A DNA stretch of 64,000 nt, from the NCBI GenBank assembly GCA_964631835.1, contig CAZWAD010000007.1, forward strand, positions 62,001 to 126,000, in the 5' to 3' direction. This document shows positions 36,420 through 45,600 of this stretch, in pieces. The position numbers and the translations under genes were made by a program. The notes under the pieces are model-generated. The model made no database searches and was not told the origin of the DNA. It saw nothing but the letters and a program-made list of their open reading frames with translations. Position 1 is the first letter of the stretch, and the number at the start of each line of letters is the position of its first letter. The stretch is from Bog-950 sp964631835 (GTDB lineage: Bacteria > Bacteroidota > Bacteroidia > Chitinophagales > LD1).

Positions 36420-37109
36420 GTGAAAACCCGAATAGCTATTGCCGATGACCACCACCTGGTGCGTGAAGCTCTTGCGGTTTTAATTGAATCATCAGGTAAT
36501 TTTGAAGTGAGCGCCCAGGCAGCCACCGGTGAAGAAGCGCTTCACATTCTGCGCTTTCATAAGTCCGATATTCTGCTGCTTGACCTGTCCATGCCCGGCA
36601 TGAACGGTTTCGATGTGCTTCGGGCTGTGCAGTATGAAAAACTACCGGTAAAGGTTCTTGTACTTTCTGCTTTCGATTCGCCCGAGTACATTGCCGAAAG
36701 CATGAAACTTGGCGCCTGCGGATTTTTATCAAAAAGCATTCATACTGCCGAATTGAGCGCAGCACTGTACAACACGGTGGAGCATGGTTTTTACTTTAGC
36801 CAGAGCACCGGTACCGGTCTGCTGAAGGAAGTAAGCAGGCTCAGAAAGATGGTTGCCGTTTTTAATGAACCGGTGGTGCACTTCAGCCAAATTCAAATGC
36901 AGGTGTTGTACCACCATTGCTGCGACCGTACCAATGCCGAAATCGGGCAACTGGTGTTTGCAAGCACACGTACCGTGGAAGGCATAAAAGGGGCAATGTG
37001 CAAAATGCTGGGGGTTAAAGGTTTTATGAGCGTGGTTATGTACGCCTGCCAGAAAGGGCTTATAGACCCGAACAGCATCCCTATCCGCAGGCGCCCGGAA
37101 GCCGCTTAA
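36420..37109 (+). CDS. NarL/LuxR-family response regulator
   Basis: A 229-residue two-component regulator. GTG 36420 is chosen because it opens directly into the receiver domain (KTRIAIADDHHLVREAL); upstream in-frame starts would translate through the leader hairpin. Receiver residues are D9/D10, phospho-acceptor D55 (LLLDLSMPGMNGF), S83 and K105 (FLSKS). The C-terminal helix-turn-helix (SQIQMQVLYHHCCDRTNAEI, ASTRTVEGIKGAMCKMLGV) is LuxR-like but cysteine-rich. No histidine kinase is adjacent, so the partner is elsewhere. It faces the two-module gene across array 1 and ends at a bidirectional terminator. Confidence 0.9.
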   Translation: MKTRIAIADDHHLVREALAVLIESSGNFEVSAQAATGEEALHILRFHKSDILLLDLSMPGMNGFDVLRAVQYEKLPVKVLVLSAFDSPEYIAESMKLGACGFLSKSIHTAELSAALYNTVEHGFYFSQSTGTGLLKEVSRLRKMVAVFNEPVVHFSQIQMQVLYHHCCDRTNAEIGQLVFASTRTVEGIKGAMCKMLGVKGFMSVVMYACQKGLIDPNSIPIRRRPEAA

Positions 37110-37137
37110 TTATCGCGCAAAATTTTCAGGACAAAAA

Positions 37138-37163
37138 AAATCCCGCGCTGAAGCGCGGGATTT
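37138..37163. terminator. Bidirectional terminator between response regulator and SprB-like gene
   Basis: AAATCCCGCGC-TGAA-GCGCGGGATTT: an 11-bp perfect stem flanked by an A-run on the left and T-rich DNA on the right, placed between convergent genes. Confidence 0.88.
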
Positions 37164-37186
37164 AATCTGTTTTAAGACAACCGGGG

Positions 37187-40100
37187 CTATTCTATAATCG
37201 TAACCGTTCCTGCTTTTTCCTTCATCAGTCCCGGGAAATCGCGAATGCCGTCCTGGTATGTTACCTTCATCTGGTAAACATAGGTGTCGTAAGGTAAGGT
37301 CTTATCGTCTTTGGTTCCGTTCCAGGCATCGCCATTGTTGAAAATGCCGTTATGCTGTGCCGGGTTATAATAAACCCTTTCGCCCCAGCGGCTGAAAATC
37401 GAAATCTCAATTTCTTTTGCTCCCAGAATGTCGAACTCAAAATAGTCGTTCAGGTTGTCGGAGTTGGGGGTAAAAGCATTGGGTATAAATGCCGAAGGCC
37501 TGGCTTCTACAATCACCATGGCGGTATCGTATCCGAGGCAGGAGTCGGAATTCATAACAGCTACTGTAAAGATGGTAGTAAACAAAGGCGCTACATACGG
37601 GTTATTGCAATTGTCGGGGTCAGGGCAGTTGCTGAAGTCGAAAATGGAATTGCCCGCAGTATCTGTCAGCGGGCTCCACGAATAATTGACTATAGGCAGC
37701 GATGAATTGGCAGTAGCGATTAACTGCGTGCTCATACCTTGTAAAATAACATCCTGAGTGGCTACCAAATCAACCGTAACGGGTGTGGGTTCATTAATGG
37801 TAAATGATTGAACCGCTTCGCATCCGTTGGCGTCTCTTACCGCTATGATATAATTACCGGGAAGTAAGTTGGTAAACACGTTAGAAGGCTGAATGACCCC
37901 GTTCAACTGGTAAAGATATGGAGGTGTTCCACCGGTAACCGTTGCGGTTACCAAACCGGTTGCCGTGTTAAAGCAATGTGCCGGAGTAGGAGTGGCGGTA
38001 ATGTTAATAGCTACCGGGTCAAACAGTGTTGCAGTGATGGTAGCCGAACAGTTATTGGCATCAGAAACAGTTAAGGTATAAGAACCTTCACCCAAATTGG
38101 TGGCAATTGCACCCGATTGAGGCGGTGTAGTACTCCACGAATAAGAATAAGGAATGGAGCCGCCTGCTACCGACACCGCTACAAACCCATCGGTACTTCC
38201 GAAGCAAAGCGGATTGTTGATAGAGACATTCGTAAACAGGCTGATAGATTCCTTTACCGTGAACTGAGCGGTCTTTATACAGTTGTTGGCATCGGTTACT
38301 GTTACCCGGTAAGTTCCGGCTTCAAGGCCGCTTAAATCTTCCGTTGTTGCCCCTGTTGACCATAGATAAGTATATGAACCCGTACCACCGGTTACGGTAA
38401 TATCAATGGCTCCGTTAAAGAAACCCGAACAGGTAGCATCAGTAACAACTCCGGTAATCATGATTTCAGAAGGCTCGGTAATAGTTACACTGTCGTAGGT
38501 ATGACAACCGTTCGAATCCGTAACCAGTACTACATACCTGCCGGCAGTAATACCTGACTGCATGGAATCAGTCACAAAATTATTCCACAGGTATTCATAA
38601 GGAGTGGACCCACCCGAAGGCACCACAGCCACTGAACCGGTAGCCACGCCAAAGCAAAGCGGGTTGGTGCTGTTGATGGAAGTGGTAAGCAGCGAGGGCT
38701 CATTCACCACGTAAAGCGATACAACCAGGCAATTCTCGCCATCGGTTACCGATACAAAATAATTTCCTCCGGGAAGACTGACCACATCTTCGGTGGTTTG
38801 CCCCGTTGACCATTGGAAGCCGTATGGCAAGGTGCCGCCATAAGCAGTAATATCTATTGCTCCGTCATTATAGCCGAAGCAGGTTACGTTCTTGATAAAG
38901 CCGGAGGTTACCAGCGGGGCGGGTTGAGTTATTTCTGCCGAGTCAACCCACACACAATTTCTTGAATCCGTTAGGGTGACGGAATAAACACCTGCAACCA
39001 CATTGCTGATATCTTCGGTGGTGGCTCCATTGCTCCAACTGAAAGTAAAAGGAGGCGTACCTCCCGAAGGGATAAGGTTTATAGCGCCAGTAGTGTCGCC
39101 ATAGCACCTTGCATCGGTTATTATAAAATTAGTATTGATTGCCGGAGGGTTAACAAGTTGTACGCATATCGAGGCGGTGCATCCTCCTGCATCGGTAACC
39201 GTTACGCAGTAAAGCGCACCCGATAAACTGTCAAGGTCTTCAGTTGTTGCCCCGTGCCCCCACGCATAAGTGTAACCGGGTGTTCCGCCACTCACAATCA
39301 AATCAATAGCTCCGTTGTCAGCATTATGGCAAGTGATGTTGGTAACCACAGTTGACAATACGAGAGGAGCAGGTTCAGTTATAACCACCGAATCGCGCTT
39401 GTCGCAGCCGTTGTTATCAGTAATAACCACATAATAAACACCTCCGGGTTTACCGGTTAAATCCTGCGAAGCCTGACCGGTTGACCATTGGTAAAAGTAG
39501 GGCGGAGTACCTCCGCTTACTGTAAGGTCGGCAGTTCCATCGCTGGCTCCTGCACAACTTACGTTGGTGCCGATTACTGATGAAAGAATCTCTGACGGTT
39601 CGGTAAGGCATTGTGTAAGCGTTTGCGTACACGCGTTGGCATCAGTAACTGTTACCGAATAACAACCGGCTTTCAGGTTTACCAAATCTTCGGTTGTTTC
39701 ACCGTTACTCCAAACAAAAGAATATTGAGGAACACCGCCATTAGCTGTTACATCAATAGCCCCTGACGAATCGTTGTAGCAGAACAAATCGTTGTGAATA
39801 GCCACACTCAGGAATAAAGCAACCGGGGCATTAACCGTTGCGCTTTCAACAGCGGTGCAATTGTTGGCATCTGAAATGGTTACGACATAAGTTCCCGCGC
39901 CAACGCCAATATTGTCTTCGGTGGTAGGCCCGTTGCTCCAGGCATAGCTGTATCCCGGTGTTCCACCGCTGGGTGTTATGTAAATTCCTCCGCTGCCGGT
40001 GCCGTTGCAGAGAACATTGGTAATGGAGTCAATAACTACTGAAAGTTGTCCGGGTTGGGCAATGGTAACATTAACGGTTTCCAGGCATCCTTTGGAATCG

Positions 40101-41965
40101 CGTCCTATAACTATATACGTTCCGGCACTCAGGCCCGAGAAAGTACCCGATGACTGGTAGGCAATTCCGTTAAGCGAATACTGAAAAGGAGGAACGCCTC
40201 CCACTAACTGAACGGTAAGCGAACCATCGCCTCCGCCATAGCAAGTGATGTCGCTTTGCGAAACCACATTTACAGAAACCACGTACGTGCTGTTGATGGT
40301 TACGCTGGAGGTGTCAACACAGTTGTTGGCATCATACACATAAACCGTGTAAGTATTTTCCGAAAGCCCAGAAAAGTTGCTGCCCGGCTGAAGCGGGCCT
40401 CCGTTCAGGGAGTATTGGAATGGAGGCGTTCCGCCTGAAGCGGATACCGAAATAGTTCCGTCATATACGCTGGCACAGCTGGCATCGGTTTTGGAAACGG
40501 TTTGAGTAATATCGGTAGGCTCACCCAGTATTACCGGATTGCCCGAATAATAGGTGGTGGAGCAATTGATTACATCATGAATGGCCACATTATAAGAGCC
40601 GGCAGATAAACCGGTAAAAGTCGGACTGCTCTGGAAAGTAGTGCCATTATCAATTGAATAGAAGAATGGCGGATTATCGCCTATGGCGCTAATAACAAGC
40701 GAGCCATTTGAACCTCCGAAGCAAGACGTATTGTTCACCGTTACGTTTGTTACGGTAGGAGGGTAACCAAGCGCTACACTAACTGTATTAGAAGTTGAAG
40801 TATTACCGCAGGCATCGGTTACTACACGGTAATAACAACGGTCGTTTAATAACCCTGAGGGGGGGTCGTAAGTTGTTGTGCTGGCGCCTGTACTTACCGG
40901 AGCTGTTTGGCATGAATCACGGTAAAACCATTCATAAGTGTAAGAACCACCGGTATAAGCAGGCCCTACACCGCCACTGGCATCAGCCACACTTGTAAAA
41001 GGAGCGGGGTCGCCTCCGGGGCATATTTGCTGGTCAGCTGCTATGCTTCCGGCATCAATGGCACCGGTTGATACCGGAGTAATGGTAATTTGCGCCTGCG
41101 AGGATCCGGTTCCTTCCGAAACCCTGAATTCCACTGTACTTGAATTGGAAAGAATACCGGTATAAACCGTAGTGGGACCTCCGACCCCTGGGAGTGTGGT
41201 GGTATTGCCGTTAATGATAACCTGTGCGAGGTCATCGTGATAATCCACAACAATCTGATACACGCCACAGGTGAACCCTGTTCGTTTAGCGCTCCAGGAA
41301 TGATTATTCGGGGCAATTTCGCAACCCAGAAAAGTACTGTTATCTGAAGGTGAACCGGCAGCAGCCCAAAGGGTGGTGGTATTAAACGACATCTGATTTA
41401 CCGGCATAAATCCGCTGTAGCATTGCGACCAGGCCCCTGCACCTCCGTTGGCATCGCCAGCATTCCAGCCGTATAAAAGCCACTGACCATTACCATAAAC
41501 CGATGGATTGCCCGGACCAGTACACCTGTAGTCAAGTACCCCGGAAATACCTGTCCACTGCACACAGTTAGACTGGTTGATTTGCAGATTCAGGCTTCCG
41601 GTATAATTCGATGCCCATGTTTCTGAAGCATGAAGACTGCCCGGGCAAATAGGCCCAAAATTATCGCGGTAGAAGAGGAGACTTGAAGCGGAATAAGCGG
41701 TTAACTGGTCATCTGCCCAGCCCACATTGTTGCACATGCTGAAATCGTAAATACCTCCGTTGTGAACATTTACCGGAACGTAAGTGCCCGAACCTACATT
41801 GTTCAGTGTTTGCCATCCGCAAGCATCGGGTGTTATAGCGGAACCATGCGAAAACGGGCTGAGCGGACATTGCGCACCAGCATAAAAGCCTGTGACGGTC
41901 AAGCTTAAACAGACAACAACAATACGCAGTAAATGTTTGGAATGTGAGAATAAATTTTTTCTCAT
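37187..41965 (-). CDS. SprB-repeat protein with T9SS type B (gliding-associated) C-terminus
   Basis: A 1592-residue surface protein. After a signal peptide (about 1-31) a ~300-residue Cys/Trp-rich region (CGWQTLNNVGSGTYVP ... GVYQIVVDYHDD) resembles a PA14/lectin-type sheet. An Ig-like domain follows, then 13 SprB repeats of ~75 residues. Each has a pattern like C-x-G-x(3-5)-G-x-I, SGGTPPYxYxWSNG and G-x-Y-x-V-x-V-x-D-x-N-x-C. The last ~95 residues (PNAFTPNSDNLNDYFEF ... IFSRWGERVYY) are the gliding-motility-associated type B sorting domain. SprB itself is the mobile adhesin of Flavobacterium gliding; this is a relative, and gliding cannot be inferred from one gene. Confidence 0.93.
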   Translation of the reverse strand: MRKNLFSHSKHLLRIVVVCLSLTVTGFYAGAQCPLSPFSHGSAITPDACGWQTLNNVGSGTYVPVNVHNGGIYDFSMCNNVGWADDQLTAYSASSLLFYRDNFGPICPGSLHASETWASNYTGSLNLQINQSNCVQWTGISGVLDYRCTGPGNPSVYGNGQWLLYGWNAGDANGGAGAWSQCYSGFMPVNQMSFNTTTLWAAAGSPSDNSTFLGCEIAPNNHSWSAKRTGFTCGVYQIVVDYHDDLAQVIINGNTTTLPGVGGPTTVYTGILSNSSTVEFRVSEGTGSSQAQITITPVSTGAIDAGSIAADQQICPGGDPAPFTSVADASGGVGPAYTGGSYTYEWFYRDSCQTAPVSTGASTTTYDPPSGLLNDRCYYRVVTDACGNTSTSNTVSVALGYPPTVTNVTVNNTSCFGGSNGSLVISAIGDNPPFFYSIDNGTTFQSSPTFTGLSAGSYNVAIHDVINCSTTYYSGNPVILGEPTDITQTVSKTDASCASVYDGTISVSASGGTPPFQYSLNGGPLQPGSNFSGLSENTYTVYVYDANNCVDTSSVTINSTYVVSVNVVSQSDITCYGGGDGSLTVQLVGGVPPFQYSLNGIAYQSSGTFSGLSAGTYIVIGRDSKGCLETVNVTIAQPGQLSVVIDSITNVLCNGTGSGGIYITPSGGTPGYSYAWSNGPTTEDNIGVGAGTYVVTISDANNCTAVESATVNAPVALFLSVAIHNDLFCYNDSSGAIDVTANGGVPQYSFVWSNGETTEDLVNLKAGCYSVTVTDANACTQTLTQCLTEPSEILSSVIGTNVSCAGASDGTADLTVSGGTPPYFYQWSTGQASQDLTGKPGGVYYVVITDNNGCDKRDSVVITEPAPLVLSTVVTNITCHNADNGAIDLIVSGGTPGYTYAWGHGATTEDLDSLSGALYCVTVTDAGGCTASICVQLVNPPAINTNFIITDARCYGDTTGAINLIPSGGTPPFTFSWSNGATTEDISNVVAGVYSVTLTDSRNCVWVDSAEITQPAPLVTSGFIKNVTCFGYNDGAIDITAYGGTLPYGFQWSTGQTTEDVVSLPGGNYFVSVTDGENCLVVSLYVVNEPSLLTTSINSTNPLCFGVATGSVAVVPSGGSTPYEYLWNNFVTDSMQSGITAGRYVVLVTDSNGCHTYDSVTITEPSEIMITGVVTDATCSGFFNGAIDITVTGGTGSYTYLWSTGATTEDLSGLEAGTYRVTVTDANNCIKTAQFTVKESISLFTNVSINNPLCFGSTDGFVAVSVAGGSIPYSYSWSTTPPQSGAIATNLGEGSYTLTVSDANNCSATITATLFDPVAINITATPTPAHCFNTATGLVTATVTGGTPPYLYQLNGVIQPSNVFTNLLPGNYIIAVRDANGCEAVQSFTINEPTPVTVDLVATQDVILQGMSTQLIATANSSLPIVNYSWSPLTDTAGNSIFDFSNCPDPDNCNNPYVAPLFTTIFTVAVMNSDSCLGYDTAMVIVEARPSAFIPNAFTPNSDNLNDYFEFDILGAKEIEISIFSRWGERVYYNPAQHNGIFNNGDAWNGTKDDKTLPYDTYVYQMKVTYQDGIRDFPGLMKEKAGTVTIIE

Positions 41966-42117
41966 ACGATTAGTTTGGTTGGTGTAAATAAATCTGGTTT
42001 TTAAATAACTGCCCGAATAACTTCCGGAATCCGCTGAAATTTTTCGGGGGAAAAGTAAGATGTATCGGCTAATTTCAAAAGTTTTGACAAGAAATTATTT
42101 GAACAATATCCACATGC

Positions 42118-42579
42118 TTAGGTCAGTAACAACGGAGATTTACGAAGCATAATGATGTGGGGGATTCCGTCTTCGAGGTAAGGTTCATTCATGTCAACGA
42201 AACCAAGATTCTCATAAAACTGCTGCAAATACTTTTGTGCGCCAATGCGGATGGGAACTTTGCCATATATTTTTTCAATTTCCCCGATAGCCTTTTTCAT
42301 CAGTTCTTTCCCGAATCCCAGTTTGCGGAACTGCCCGGATGTAACCACCCGCCCGATGGAAACTTCTTCGTAAGAAATTCCCGGGGGAACAATTCGGGCG
42401 TAAGCAGCGAGTTGATTTTTTATATAACCAAGCAGATGTTGCGAGTAAAAATCTTTTCCATCGGCATCCAGGTAAGGGCAGTTTTGCTCTACAACAAAAA
42501 CTTCCTGGCGCAAGCGCATGAGGGCGTATAATTCATCGGGAGTGAGTTGCTGAAAAGGTTTCAGCTGCCATTCAATCAT
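42118..42579 (-). CDS. GNAT-family N-acetyltransferase (ElaA-like)
   Basis: A 153-residue acetyltransferase. It has the ElaA opening (LTPDELYALMRLRQEVFVVE, QNCPYLDADGKD), the GNAT acetyl-CoA motif A (SIGRVVTSGQFRKLGFGKEL, with R-x-x-G-x-G as RKLGFG), and the C-terminal FYENLGF strand. The substrate is unknown. It is a single gene between two large T9SS genes. Confidence 0.9.
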   Translation of the reverse strand: MIEWQLKPFQQLTPDELYALMRLRQEVFVVEQNCPYLDADGKDFYSQHLLGYIKNQLAAYARIVPPGISYEEVSIGRVVTSGQFRKLGFGKELMKKAIGEIEKIYGKVPIRIGAQKYLQQFYENLGFVDMNEPYLEDGIPHIIMLRKSPLLLT

Positions 42580-42699
42580 TTTTCAAATAAAGTGAAAAAT
42601 AGATGGTGAGGAACTGATTTTGGCTTATGCCTAATATGAAAGAATTATGGTATTGTAAAAATTAAATTACCTTTCGTTTTGTTTGAAAAAATAAATGGT

Positions 42700-45600
42700 G
42701 TGAAAAAGATTTTCGCCTCTCTTTTTTTGCTTCCTCATTTTCTGTTTTACCATTTATCTGCACAGGAAATAACCCACATAACTACTGGTTCAACATGGAA
42801 GTACAACACCGGTACCGATTTGGGAAGTGCGTGGCGTTCTGCTGCTTATAATGATGCTGCCTGGTCTTCGGGCGCAGCGCAGCTTGGTTATGGCGATGGG
42901 GATGAAGCCACCGTAATTCCATCGGGGACTTCACCCAATTTTTATCCCACTTATTATTTCCGGAAAACATTTACTGCCGATACTTCATTGCTTGGCGATT
43001 TACGGCTGCGGATAAAAAGAGATGACGGAGTGGTTGTGTATATCAACAATGTTGAGGTGTACCGCGACAACATGCCTGCCGGTACGCCAGTATATACTAC
43101 CTGGGCATCCACCGCCTGTGCCGATGACGGAGGAACGTGGTGGTACGCTGTAATTCCTGTAAGTGTTTTGGTAACCGGAACAAATACCGTAGCCGTTGAA
43201 GTTCATCAGGCAAGCGGAGCCAGTTCGGATGTTTCATTTGATTTTCAGTTGAGCAGCCATGACATCGTTGCACCGGGCGATACCTGGAAATATTCAACCG
43301 GTACCGATTTGGGAACGTCATGGAAAAGTACCGGATACAGCGATGCGGCATGGTCTTCCGGTCCTTCGGAACTCGGTTACGGTGACGGAGATGAAGCCAC
43401 GGTTATTCCTTCGGGAACTGCTCCCAGTTATTATCCCACTTATTATTTCAGAAATACTGTTTCAATCTCCGATGTTTCGGCATTTAACTCGTTTACATTA
43501 AAAGTAAAGCGGGATGACGGAGTTGTGGTTTACGTAAACGGCACCGAAGTCTTTCGCGAGAATATGCCTGCCGGAACACCAACGTACAACACCTGGGCTT
43601 CGGCCGCATGCAGCGATGACGGAGCAACCTGGTTCACCGCTTCACTTTCAACTTCACTTTTTGTGAATGGTAATAATGTGATTGCTGTGGAAATACACCA
43701 GTCCTCGGCAACAAGTTCGGATGTAACATTTAACCTTGAGTTAACGGGCGAAACAGGTAATTCTGTTCTTACCCGGGGACCTTACCTGCAATTAGCAACA
43801 CCCACCGGCATGACAATAAGGTGGCGGACCAATACCGCAACTGATTCTAGGGTTAATTACGGCTTAACCTCTGCCAGCTTAATTCAATCGGCAACGGATA
43901 ATACTTCCGCTACCGAACATATTATTCAGCTTACCGGTCTTACTCCCGAAACGAAATATTACTACTCGGTAGGAAGCTCTACCCAAACGCTGCAGGGCAA
44001 TGCGGATAATTTTTTTATCACCCCTCCGGTGGCGGGAACTGAAAAAACAATCCGCGTTTGGGCAACCGGTGACTGCGGCACAGCGCAATCGGTTCAAACG
44101 AATGTTCGCAATGCCTATGAAAGTTTTATAGGGGGTAATTACACAGATGTCTGGCTTCTGCTTGGCGATAACGCATACGACAGCGGATTCGACAGCGAAT
44201 ATCAGTCGAAGTTTTTCGAACCGTATATGGCCGGAACGGTCATGAAGCAAACAGTTCTTTTCCCCGCACCCGGCAATCATGATTATTATAATACCGCAGA
44301 CCTGAACAGCCGAACCACACCATACTTTCAAAGTTTTACTCTTCCTGTGGCTGCTGAAGCGGGTGGAGTAGCGTCAGGAACAGAATCTTATTATAGTTAT
44401 AATTATGGCAATATTCATTTTGTCAGTCTGGATTCTTACGGTACCGTGGCGGGAAATAAGATGTACGACACCACCGGAGCCCAGGCGGTGTGGCTGAAAC
44501 AGGACCTTGCGGCTAACACCCAGAAATGGACAGTAGCCTACTGGCATCATCCTCCTTATACAAAAGGGAGCCACAACTCCGATACAGAATCAGATTTGGT
44601 AGCTATAAGAAATAATCTGGTGAGAATTCTCGACCGGTATAAAGTTGATTTGGTTTTGTGCGGACACAGCCACCTGTACGAGCGCTCAAAAATTATGAAA
44701 GGACATTACGGTTTGGAAACTACTTTCAACAGTGCTTCGCATAATGCCAGTACATCGAGTGCGCTTTATGACGGCTCTGCAAATTCTTGTCCGTATGTAA
44801 AGTCAACTTCAAGCGTAGCGAACGAAGGAATTGTTTATGTGGTAGCGGGTTCAGCGGGAAAGCTGAGCGGCACCACCTCAGGCTACCCTCACAATGCTAT
44901 GTATTATTCCAACAATTCTGTTGGCGGTTCATTATACCTCGAAGTAACCGGTAACCGGCTCGATGCCAAATTTATTTCCGAAACCGGCTCTATACTTGAC
45001 AAGTTTACTGTGATGAAAGATGTAAACAAAAAAACCGATACTATCATTAACTCAGGTCAAGCCATTACTCTTAACGCATCCTGGAATGGAGAGTATACCT
45101 GGACTCCGGGTAGCGCAACTACTAACAGCATTTCACCGGCTCCGGTAACTACTACTACCTATTATGCTACTGACGGCAGCTACAACTGCATGAAAGATAC
45201 CTTCAACGTTAGGGTCAAAATAAATATTTCAGGAACGGTGACAAATACTATCTGCACGGGCACCTCCAACGGTTCAATTGACATAACTGCCAGCGGAGGC
45301 GCAGAGCCTTATGATTACAAATGGAGCAACGGAATTAATACCGAAGATATTTCAGGATTGGTAGCAGGCGCTTATGTAGTTACTGTAACTGATATTTATC
45401 TGACTACCGGTACTGCCTCTTTCACCGTGGGAACTGATATCCCCTCACCTGTACCAGGACCACCTATAGTTTTTACCGGGTCGGCTGTAGTCTGCCCGGG
45501 TGATACGGCTACATATTCCATTCAGCCGCTTAATAACGCAACAAGCTATGTGTGGTCATCAGCCGCAAACACTACCCTTGTATCAGGACAAGGAACAAAT

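Noticed and set aside
37187..41965. SprB-repeat protein as proof of gliding motility
   Set aside because: SprB repeats and type B tails occur in many non-gliding Bacteroidota, and no gld/spr machinery gene is in the window.
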